Shown: one piece after another, positions 47,178-54,862 of the stretch
Layout of the letters: every line of letters begins with the position of its first letter
How positions within the stretch are numbered: position 1 is the first letter of the stretch
From: Urbifossiella limnaea
GTDB lineage: Bacteria > Planctomycetota > Planctomycetia > Gemmatales > Gemmataceae
NCBI RefSeq assembly: GCF_007747215.1
Contig: NZ_CP036273.1
Span: 1,906,322 to 1,970,321, forward strand
DNA length: 64,000 bases
Direction: 5' to 3'
Translations under genes and position numbers: made by a program
Notes under the pieces: model-generated
Told to the model about the DNA's origin: nothing
The model's input: the letters and a program-made list of their open reading frames with translations, nothing else
Databases searched by the model: none

Positions 47178-47918
47178 TCACCGCTCGCGGAACCACTGCG
47201 GGAAGCGGGTGTCGTTCGCCAGGTCGAGCTCCAACCGGGTCGGCGGGGTTTGGCCGTCTTTCACTTCGACCCCGAGGGTGAAGCCGCCGTACGCGACGAT
47301 GGTTTCCGTAGCGACGCCGGACCCGACGGCCAGGCGCCGTTCGGACGCGCGGAACGTGTCGTGCAGGTACAGGATCGCTTCCGCGGCAGGTTGGCCGGTG
47401 GCCTGCCGCGACACCCGGACGACGAACTGACACAACTCGCCGGGGAGCGGCTTGATGCCGCCGACTTCGACCGTCCAGCCGTTGGCCGTAGGGCTACCGC
47501 CGAACTGCCCTTTGTTGCGGTCGTTGGGATCGACCGAGCGTCCGCCGACCGCCGCGAGCGGGTCGCCGACGGGCGGCCCAGCGGGTACGGCGCCGGCCGG
47601 CTTGCCGCCCACCTCGCCGGACACGATTTTGCGGTTCGCCTGGGCCAACTGGTAGGCCTGTCGGGCGAGCTTCGCGGTCACCCCGTCCTTGCCGACCGAG
47701 AACTCTGTGACGCGCTCCAGCATCAGCACGAGCCCGGCGGCGGCGAGGAAGTACAGCACCTTCTCGTCGGCCTTAGTCACGCCCGCGACGCGGGCCACGC
47801 CGAGGCACACGAGCGCCAGCGCGAGAGCGACGAACGCCCCGCGGCGGACCCACTGCCAGCGCGGCTCCTCCTCGGCCACCACGACCACGTCGCCGTCCGG
47901 CGTTGGTGCATCAGACAC
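47178..47918 (-). CDS. Membrane protein with C-terminal YEATS-like (pYEATS) domain
   Basis: A 246-residue protein with two helices (about 27-45 and 53-70), a flexible linker, and a C-terminal domain (about 150-240). The domain pattern FVVRVSRQATGQPAAEAILYLHDTF ... VAYGGFTLGVEVKDG ... RLELDLANDT resembles bacterial pYEATS domains, which are immunoglobulin-like and of unclear function. The domain is probably cytoplasmic. It is convergent with the FolK-SDR gene, with only 5 bp between the stop codons. The assignment is by motif reading. Confidence 0.6.
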   Translation of the reverse strand: MSDAPTPDGDVVVVAEEEPRWQWVRRGAFVALALALVCLGVARVAGVTKADEKVLYFLAAAGLVLMLERVTEFSVGKDGVTAKLARQAYQLAQANRKIVSGEVGGKPAGAVPAGPPVGDPLAAVGGRSVDPNDRNKGQFGGSPTANGWTVEVGGIKPLPGELCQFVVRVSRQATGQPAAEAILYLHDTFRASERRLAVGSGVATETIVAYGGFTLGVEVKDGQTPPTRLELDLANDTRFPQWFRER

Positions 47919-48026
47919 GGTACAACCTTCTGGCGGGTGTCAAGTCCGGAGTGTAACCCCGCGCCGGGAGGGTGTCAAAGGGCGCCGCCCGAAAGGTGGA
48001 ACCGTGCACCCCTGCGAGCGGCAGCA

Positions 48027-50051
48027 TCAATCCACGTACGGGTCGGCGCCGATGTCCTGGAGCATCTCCTGCCGGTGCTTGTCGTAGTTCATCAGGTCGA
48101 GCCGCTGCCGGTAGTGCTTCCGCTCGATCCGCTGCTGCGCGAGGCGGAACAGCGGCGCGTACTGGTTCCAGTCGCGGTTGCCGCCCGCCTTCCCCAGCTC
48201 GTTCAGCTCGCGCTGCTTCGCGGACCCGAGCCCCTCCAGCAGCTGGTCCTCCAGCGACAGCATGAACTGCGCGCTGCCGGGGTCGCCCTGGCGGCCGGCG
48301 CGGCCCTGGAGCTGGCGGTCGATCCGCTCGGCCTCGTGCCGCTCGGTGCCGATCACGTGCAGCCCGCCGGCCTCGGCCACGCCCTCGCCGAGCTTGATGT
48401 CGGTGCCGCGGCCGGCCATGTTCGTCGCCACCGTCACGGTGTCGGGCTGGCCGGCGGCGGCCACCACCTCGGCCTCGCCCTCGTTCTGCTCGGCGTTCAG
48501 GACGCGGTGCCGCACCCCCACCGCCGTCAGCTTCGCGCTCAGCTTCTTCGACGCCTCCACGGTGCGCGTGCCGATCAGTACCGGGCGGTGCGTCTTCAGC
48601 ATCTCCTGGGTCTTCCGCACCACCGCGTCGAACTTGGCGTCCTCCGTCGGGTACACCTGGTCCGGGATCACCTGGCGCATCGTCGGCCGGTTCGTCGGCA
48701 CCTTGCTCGTCCAGCGGCGGTACACCTTCCGCAACTCCCAGAAGTTCGGCAGCAGGGTGCCGCTCATGCCCGCGAGCTTCGTGTACAGCCGGTAGAAGTT
48801 CTGGAAGGTGATCTGCGCCGCGTGGTCGCTCGGCATGTTGATCTGCACTTTTTCCTTCGCCTCGACCGCCTGGTGCAGCCCGTCGCGCCAGTGGCGGTCG
48901 GGCATCGGCCGGCCGGTCCCCTCGTCGATGATGACGATCTTGCCGTCCTTCGGGTTGACCATGTAGTGCTGGTCGCGGGCGAACCGGTAGTAGGCGTGCA
49001 GCCCCTTCTCGACGGACTCCAGCAGCTTGTCCATCGCCTTGGCGTTCTTGCCCGTCGGCGGGTTCGAGTACCGCACCAGCTGCCGGCCCTCGTCGGTGAT
49101 CTCGATCTTGTCCTTCTTCAGGTTGAGCGTGAAGTGCTGGTCGCGGCGCATCTCGCGGGCCACGTTGTCGGCCCACACGAACACCACCTGCTCCTCGGGC
49201 TCGGCCGGCCGCGTCGGGTTGGCGATGATGAGCGGCGTCTTGGCCTCGTCGATGAAGATGCTGTCGGCCTCGTCCACGATGGCGTAGTGGAGCTCGCGCT
49301 GGACGCGCGGGTCGGTCTTGGCCTGGCCGCTCGCCCCGGGCATGAACGGCGCCCAGAACGGGGCCGTCGCCGCCTGCCCGCCGCGGAGCTTCAACCGGTC
49401 GCGCAAGAAATCGAACCCGAACTCGGCGGCGGTGCCGTAGGTGATGTCCGCCTTGTACGCGGCGACGCGGACGGCGTCGTCCATCTTCTGCTGGAGCACG
49501 CCGACGGTCAGGCCGAGCTTCTCGTACACCGGCCCGATCCACTCGGCGTCGCGCTTGGCGAGGTAGTCGTTCACCGTGGTGACGTGGCACCCCTTGCCGA
49601 GCAGCGCGTTCAGGAACGCCGGCGAACTGGCGCTGACGGTCTTGCCCTCGCCGGTGGCCAGTTCGACGAGCCCGCCGAAGTGCATGACGACGCCGGCGGC
49701 CAGTTGCACGTCGAACGGGCGGATGTTGAGCACCCGCTGGATGGCGACGGAGCAGAGGCCGAACGCCTCGGGGAGGAGCTTGTCGAGGCTGACCTTGCCG
49801 CGGGCCTTGCCGCGGAGGGCCATGCTGACGCCCTTCAGGTCGTCGTCGTTGAGCTTGAGGTGGACCCGCTCCCAGTGGCGGATCGCCGGCACCATCAGCG
49901 CCGCGCGGGACAGGCGCCGCTGCCACGGCATCCCGGCGGCGGACATCACCCGGTTGACGGGTACGGTGCCGAGCCGGCCGGGGACGTTCTCGATGGTGCG
50001 GTGCGGGTGCGAAACGCGCTCGCTCGGCGGCTCCACGACAAGCTGACTCAT
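48027..50051 (-). CDS. secA: Short SecA-like translocase ATPase
   Basis: A 674-residue SecA homologue from MSQLVVEPPSERV, the start that drops a non-conserved 51-residue extension. Motifs: ATGEGKT (Walker A), VDEADSIFIDEAKTPLII (Walker B/DEAD), AGMSGTLLPNFWELRKVYRR, GTRTVEASKKLS, TNMAGRGTDIKLG and GRAGRQGDPGSAQFMLSLED. Standard SecA is about 800-900+ residues. This one ends shortly after motor domain 2 and so lacks most of the helical wing/C-terminal linker, as in some divergent or accessory SecA forms. It powers export through SecYEG, or a specialised subset. Divergent promoters for it and the next gene lie in 132 bp. Confidence 0.87.
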   Translation of the reverse strand: MSQLVVEPPSERVSHPHRTIENVPGRLGTVPVNRVMSAAGMPWQRRLSRAALMVPAIRHWERVHLKLNDDDLKGVSMALRGKARGKVSLDKLLPEAFGLCSVAIQRVLNIRPFDVQLAAGVVMHFGGLVELATGEGKTVSASSPAFLNALLGKGCHVTTVNDYLAKRDAEWIGPVYEKLGLTVGVLQQKMDDAVRVAAYKADITYGTAAEFGFDFLRDRLKLRGGQAATAPFWAPFMPGASGQAKTDPRVQRELHYAIVDEADSIFIDEAKTPLIIANPTRPAEPEEQVVFVWADNVAREMRRDQHFTLNLKKDKIEITDEGRQLVRYSNPPTGKNAKAMDKLLESVEKGLHAYYRFARDQHYMVNPKDGKIVIIDEGTGRPMPDRHWRDGLHQAVEAKEKVQINMPSDHAAQITFQNFYRLYTKLAGMSGTLLPNFWELRKVYRRWTSKVPTNRPTMRQVIPDQVYPTEDAKFDAVVRKTQEMLKTHRPVLIGTRTVEASKKLSAKLTAVGVRHRVLNAEQNEGEAEVVAAAGQPDTVTVATNMAGRGTDIKLGEGVAEAGGLHVIGTERHEAERIDRQLQGRAGRQGDPGSAQFMLSLEDQLLEGLGSAKQRELNELGKAGGNRDWNQYAPLFRLAQQRIERKHYRQRLDLMNYDKHRQEMLQDIGADPYVD

Positions 50052-50182
50052 CGACGCAGACCTCGGCGGAAGGGCTCCCAGAAGGATACGCCACGAGCCC
50101 CCCCGCGGGAAAGACTTCCTCGCGGGCCCGGCGGGGGTGCTATCCTTCGGGCGGCGACCCGTGCCTCCGACCCCCGGCCCCC

Positions 50183-51382
50183 ATGACACCACCGCCCGCG
50201 CCACCGCGGACCCCCGGCGCCGACGGGGTGCGGGCGTTCGCCTGCTTGCTCGTGCTGTTCCACCACCTGAGTATGGAATCGCTCACGCACCTGCCGAATG
50301 CTGCCCGCCTCGCGTTGCAGAACGGCCTGATCGGCGTGGCCGTCTTCTTCGTACTCAGTGGGATGCTCTTGTCCCTGCCGTTCTGGCGGGCGTACCTCGG
50401 GGCCGGGCCGATGCCCGACATCCGGGCGTACGCGCGGAAGCGGCTCGCACGGATCGTCCCCGGCTACTACGCCTGCCTGCTCACCCTGGCGGTCGTGCAG
50501 TGGGCCGAGAGGGGCAACATCACCGGCGCCGACCTGACGCGCCTCGTGAGCAGCCTGACGTTCACCAACTCGTTCCACTGGAGGACGTACTTCCCGACCG
50601 AGTTGAGCCCCCCGACGTGGTCCATCGGCGTCGAGGCCGTGTTCTACGCGCTGCTGCCGGTTTGGGCCGTGGGGCTGTTTCGCACCCGCGGCCGGGTGCT
50701 TCCGGTGGTGTACACGCTGGCGTGGATGGGGGGGATCGCGTTCGGGCAGTGGGTGCTGGTGAGTCGGTGGCCCGAATGCGCCATCGCGGCGGACGAGCCG
50801 GCAGACCGGCTCCAGCGCATCGCCGCCTGGTGGCTGCCGCGGCACAACCCGATCGGCCTCTTCACGCACTTCCTGTTCGGCGTGCTGGCCGGGTACGCGA
50901 TCGTGCGCGGCGGTGCCCGGGCCGGTGCCGGCCGGGTAAACTGGTACGACGGGCTGGCGCTCCTCCTCCTCGCGGTGACCGCCGCCGACTTCGCCCTGGC
51001 CGTCGTCGAGCAGCACGAGGTGCTCCCGCCGGCCGCCCGCGTGCTGGAGTACCGGACCGTCGCGTTCATTCCCGACCGTTGGCCGGTCTTCCCGGCGCTC
51101 GTCGCCGCCGTGCTGGTCGCCCTGAGCCGCTCGCGCCTGCTCGGGGCGCTGGCCGACTGCCGGTTCGCGGCCGTCACGGCCACCCTGTCGTTCGGCATCT
51201 ACCTCTGGCACATGCCCGTGATCGCGTTCACCCGCCGGGCCTGGCCGGGGCTGACCGGCGGCGACCCCGGCCGCGAGTGGGCGTTTGCGATCGTCGTGGT
51301 GGCACTTTCGTACCTCGCGGCCGCCGCGTCGTACCGGCTGATCGAGCGGCCCTTCCTTCGGTCGGCGCACCGGCGTGCGTAG
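50183..51382 (+). CDS. Acyltransferase 3 family membrane protein
   Basis: A 399-residue integral membrane acyltransferase 3 protein. TPGADGVRAFACLLVLFHHLS has the conserved Arg and His-His pair; LIGVAVFFVLSGMLLSLPFWRAY and RKRLARIVPGYYACLL follow; PPTWSIGVEAVFYALLPV is the mid-protein signature. It probably O-acylates cell-surface polysaccharide. It is only distantly related to the other acyltransferase in this window (39608-40786). It ends 35 bp before the LOG gene and may be co-transcribed with it. Confidence 0.87.
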   Translation: MTPPPAPPRTPGADGVRAFACLLVLFHHLSMESLTHLPNAARLALQNGLIGVAVFFVLSGMLLSLPFWRAYLGAGPMPDIRAYARKRLARIVPGYYACLLTLAVVQWAERGNITGADLTRLVSSLTFTNSFHWRTYFPTELSPPTWSIGVEAVFYALLPVWAVGLFRTRGRVLPVVYTLAWMGGIAFGQWVLVSRWPECAIAADEPADRLQRIAAWWLPRHNPIGLFTHFLFGVLAGYAIVRGGARAGAGRVNWYDGLALLLLAVTAADFALAVVEQHEVLPPAARVLEYRTVAFIPDRWPVFPALVAAVLVALSRSRLLGALADCRFAAVTATLSFGIYLWHMPVIAFTRRAWPGLTGGDPGREWAFAIVVVALSYLAAAASYRLIERPFLRSAHRRA

Positions 51383-51417
51383 ACTGGAGGAAGCCCACTC
51401 CCCTCCCGGAGGTGCTG

Positions 51418-52461
51418 ATGCCGCCGCCCGACCCGGCCCCCAAAACTCCGTTCGACGCGCTCAGCGAGCCCGACCAGCCGACGCCGGAGCGGCCGTACGC
51501 CGAGCCGGGCCCGGACGAGTACGTGGCGCAGATCAAGGAGACGGCCGACAAACTCCTCCGCGACCGGGCCGCCCGCGCCGACGTGAAGCTCCTGGCGACG
51601 GCGATGCGCGAGCTGCGCTACTGCCTGAAGGTGTTCGCCGGCTACCGCGACCGCCGCAAGGTGACGGTGTTCGGCTCCGCCCGCACGCGGCCCGACCACC
51701 CGGCGTACCGCGCCGCCGAGGAGTTCGGCCGGCGGATCGTGGCCGAGGGGTGGATGGTCATCACCGGCGCCGGCAACGGCATCATGGAGGCGGGCCACGT
51801 CGGGGCCGGGCGGGAGAACAGCTTCGGGCTGAACATCCTGCTGCCGTTCGAGCAGTCGGCCAACCCGGTGGTCCACGGCGACCCGAAGCTGATGACCCTG
51901 CGGTACTTCTTCACCCGCAAGCTGATGTTCATCAAGGAGTCCGAGGCGATCGTGTTGTTCCCCGGCGGGTTCGGCACCCACGACGAGGGGTTCGAGGCGC
52001 TGACGCTCATCCAGACCGGCAAGAGCCACCTGTTCCCGCTGGTAATGGTGGACGAGCCCGGCGGCACGTACTGGGCGGCGTGGGACCGCTTCATCCGCGA
52101 GCAGTTGTTCGACCGCGGCTACATCTCGCCGGCGGACACGGCGCTGTACAAGATCACCGACTCGGTGGACGAGGCGGTCGCCGAGGTGACGCAGTTCTAC
52201 CGGGTGTACCACAGCATGCGGTACGTCCGCGGCCACCTCGTGCTGCGGCTCCAGAAGCAACTGACGGACGCGGTGCTGGACGGCGTCCGTCGCGACTTCG
52301 GCGACATCCTGGCGGGGGGGAGTTTCGAGCAGGTGGCGGCGCTGCCGGAGGAGTCAAACGAGCCAGCGCTGAGCGAACTGCCGCGGCTGCGGTTCCGGTT
52401 CAGCCGGCACAAAATTGGCCGGCTGCGGGAACTCGTGGACCGCATCAACGCGGAGGGGTGA
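51418..52461 (+). CDS. LOG-family / TIGR00730 Rossmann-fold nucleotide-binding protein
   Basis: A 347-residue protein from the ATG at 51418, with GGAGG at 51408-51412. The core shows VTVFGSARTRPDHPAY and VITGAGNGIMEAGHVGAG, and the signature PGGFGTHDE, which matches PGGxGTxxE of lysine-decarboxylase-like / LOG enzymes. LOG enzymes cleave cytokinin riboside monophosphates, and bacterial relatives act as nucleotide phosphoribohydrolases. The extra ~100 C-terminal residues are characteristic of the longer TIGR00730 group. The precise substrate is unknown. Confidence 0.87.
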   Translation: MPPPDPAPKTPFDALSEPDQPTPERPYAEPGPDEYVAQIKETADKLLRDRAARADVKLLATAMRELRYCLKVFAGYRDRRKVTVFGSARTRPDHPAYRAAEEFGRRIVAEGWMVITGAGNGIMEAGHVGAGRENSFGLNILLPFEQSANPVVHGDPKLMTLRYFFTRKLMFIKESEAIVLFPGGFGTHDEGFEALTLIQTGKSHLFPLVMVDEPGGTYWAAWDRFIREQLFDRGYISPADTALYKITDSVDEAVAEVTQFYRVYHSMRYVRGHLVLRLQKQLTDAVLDGVRRDFGDILAGGSFEQVAALPEESNEPALSELPRLRFRFSRHKIGRLRELVDRINAEG

Positions 52462-52597
52462 TGGGCTGGTTCAGCCCTCGGCTCGGGCTCAAATCTGAGC
52501 CAGTCGCTTCGCTTGCTCGCCCCGGAACGGTCGCGTAAACTGAACCCGGTCGGACCCCGCCAGACCCCGCTTCCCGCCCGCCCGTCGAGAGACCTCC

Positions 52598-54802
52598 ATG
52601 CGCTGGTTCGCCGTCGCGTTCGTCGTCGGTGCGGTCACGCCGTCGGTCCGGGCCGAGCCCGCGCCGTCGTTCCTGAACGAGGTCGTACCGATCCTCACGC
52701 GGTCGGGCTGCAACCAGGGCGGGTGCCACGGCAAGGGGAACGGCCAGAACGGCTTCCGGCTATCGCTCCGCGGCTACGCCCCCGAGCAGGACCACCGCTA
52801 CCTGACGCGCGAGTTCGACGGCCGCCGCATCGACCCGGCCAAGCCGGAAGCGAGCCTGCTGCTGCAAAAGGCGGTCGGCGCCGTGCCGCACGAGGGCGGC
52901 CGGCTGTTCGGCGTCGGCAGCCGCGAGTACGCCACGCTGCTGGCGTGGGTGAAGGCCGGCGCCCCCGGGCCGAACAAGAGCGACCCCGCCCTCAGCCGCC
53001 TCAGCATCACGCCGAACAGCAAGGTGGTGAAGCCCGGCGACACGACGCCGCTCGTCGCCACCGCCACGTTCGCGGACGGCTCCAAGAAGGACGTGACGTG
53101 GCTGACCAAGTTCGACGCCAACGACGCCGGCACGGTGTCGGTGTCGCCGACGGGCGAGGCGAAGGCGGTGCGGGCCGGGTCGGCCGCGGTGCGGGCCATG
53201 TTCCAGACCGACGTGGCCGTCGCCGTCTTCACCATCCCGCACGACCGGCCCGTCGATGACACGCGCTTCAAGGCGCGGAACAACCTGGTCGACGACCACG
53301 TCTTCGCCCGCCTCCGCGAGCTGCGGATCGAGCCGTCCGACGACTGCACCGACGCCGAGTACGTCCGCCGGGCGTTCCTCGACAGCTGCGGCCTCCTGCC
53401 GACGCCCGCGGAGGTGACCGCGTTCCTCGCCGACCGCGACCCCAAGAAGCGCGAGAAGCTCGTTGATTCGCTGCTGAGTCGGCCCGAGTTCAGCGACTAC
53501 TGGGCGCTGCAACTCGGCGACATCTTCCAGAACCGCAAGGAACGCGACCACGACGTGCGCGGCGTGAAGGGCGTGCGCTCGTTCCACCTGTGGCTGCGCG
53601 AGCAGGTGGCCGCGAACCGGCCGTGGGACGAACTCGCCCGCGACGTGCTCACCGCATCCGGGGGCGTCACCAGCAACCCCGCAGTCGGCTACTTCATCGT
53701 CACCGTCGGCGAGCAGCGGCACGGCGAGAAGTCGGAGGCGCCCGAGAGCGTGGCGCAGGCGCTGCTCGGCACCCGCATCGGCTGCGCCCGCTGCCACAAC
53801 CACCCGCTGGAGCGGTTCACGCAGGACGACTTCTACCACTTCGCCGCGTACTTCAGCCGCGTGAGCCTCGACCGCCGCGAGGCCCGGTGGGGACTGACCA
53901 CGCTACTGATCTCGCACCCCGACCAGAACCAGAACAAGAACCCCGTCGGCGTGACGCAGCCGCGGACGGGGCAGTTCATGAAGGCCCGCCCACTCGACCG
54001 CACCGCCGCCGACGCCGCGCCGACCGACGACCCGCGGCAGGCGCTGGCGAAGTGGGTGACCGACGCGAAGAACGAGGCGTTCGCCGGGGCGATGGTCAAC
54101 CGCGTGTGGCGGCACTACCTCGGCGTCGGGCTCGTCGAGCCGGTCGACGACCTGCGGGCGACGAACCCGCCGACGAACCCGCTGCTGTGGGCGGCGCTGA
54201 AGGCCGAGTTCGTGGCGAAGAAGTACGACCTGCGGGCGCTGATGCGGCTGATCCTGACGAGCCGCGCGTACCAGCTCTCGGCCGCGACGCGCGCCGGGAA
54301 CGCCACCGACGACCGCTACTACTCGCACTACTACGCCCGCCGTCTGCCGGCCGAGGTGCTGCTCGACGCGATCACCGACGTGACCGGCGTGCCCGAACGG
54401 TTCGACGGCTACCCACTCGGCACGCGGGCGGTGCAGGTGCCGGACCCGGGGACGGCGTCGGATTTTCTTCGCATGTTCGGCCGCTCCGACCGCGTGACCG
54501 CGTGTGCCTGCGAGAGGTCCGGCGACGTGACGCTCCCGGCGGTGCTCCACATCCTCGGCGGCAGCACGACCGTCGGGAAGGTGCAAAACGCGAGCGGCTG
54601 GCTGGCGCGGTCGCTGGCCGCCGAGAAGGACGACGCGAAGTTGCTCGATGCGGTGTTCCTGCGGACGCTCGGCCGGCTGCCGGCCGCGGACGAGCGAGGC
54701 GTGATATCGGCCCACCGGGCAGGGGCAGCCGACCGCGCGGCGTTCTACCAGGACGTGTTCTGGGCGTTGCTGAACAGCAAGGAGTTTCTGTTCAACCGGT
54801 AG
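52598..54802 (+). CDS. DUF1549/DUF1553-type planctomycete protein
   Basis: A 734-residue secreted protein with a signal peptide, a haem-like CNQGGCH (C38, C43, H44) in the PSCyt2 region, a BIG2-like Ig domain (about 130-225, SITPNSKVVKPGDTTPLVATATF), a DUF1549 domain (DDHVFARLRELRIEPSDDCTDAEYVRRAF...), and a DUF1553 domain with a second CARCHNHPLERFTQDDFYHFAAYF motif and MVNRVWRHYLGVGLVEPVDD. It is a complete member of the family typical of Planctomycetes; the reaction is unknown. No DUF1501 partner follows, unlike most such loci. Confidence 0.92.
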   Translation: MRWFAVAFVVGAVTPSVRAEPAPSFLNEVVPILTRSGCNQGGCHGKGNGQNGFRLSLRGYAPEQDHRYLTREFDGRRIDPAKPEASLLLQKAVGAVPHEGGRLFGVGSREYATLLAWVKAGAPGPNKSDPALSRLSITPNSKVVKPGDTTPLVATATFADGSKKDVTWLTKFDANDAGTVSVSPTGEAKAVRAGSAAVRAMFQTDVAVAVFTIPHDRPVDDTRFKARNNLVDDHVFARLRELRIEPSDDCTDAEYVRRAFLDSCGLLPTPAEVTAFLADRDPKKREKLVDSLLSRPEFSDYWALQLGDIFQNRKERDHDVRGVKGVRSFHLWLREQVAANRPWDELARDVLTASGGVTSNPAVGYFIVTVGEQRHGEKSEAPESVAQALLGTRIGCARCHNHPLERFTQDDFYHFAAYFSRVSLDRREARWGLTTLLISHPDQNQNKNPVGVTQPRTGQFMKARPLDRTAADAAPTDDPRQALAKWVTDAKNEAFAGAMVNRVWRHYLGVGLVEPVDDLRATNPPTNPLLWAALKAEFVAKKYDLRALMRLILTSRAYQLSAATRAGNATDDRYYSHYYARRLPAEVLLDAITDVTGVPERFDGYPLGTRAVQVPDPGTASDFLRMFGRSDRVTACACERSGDVTLPAVLHILGGSTTVGKVQNASGWLARSLAAEKDDAKLLDAVFLRTLGRLPAADERGVISAHRAGAADRAAFYQDVFWALLNSKEFLFNR

Positions 54803-54807
54803 GACAT

Positions 54808-54855
54808 CGCCGCTCGCGGCGTAGCGGCTCGTGGGCCGCTACGCCGCGAGCGGCG
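54808..54855. repeat. Palindrome family A relative, copy 3 (21-bp stem)
   Basis: Positions 54808-54828 pair perfectly with 54835-54855 around TCGTGG. It lies between the convergent stops of the DUF1549 and FecR-like genes and carries the same CGCCGCT[C/T]GCGGCGTAGC core as copy 2. Confidence 0.85.
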
Positions 54856-54862
54856 GAAGCGA

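Noticed and set aside
46428-50186. 1252-codon plus-strand frame covering the SecA gene
   Set aside because: It is a shadow of the minus-strand SecA and the fused FolK-SDR gene, with no recognised domain and Arg/Ala-rich composition.
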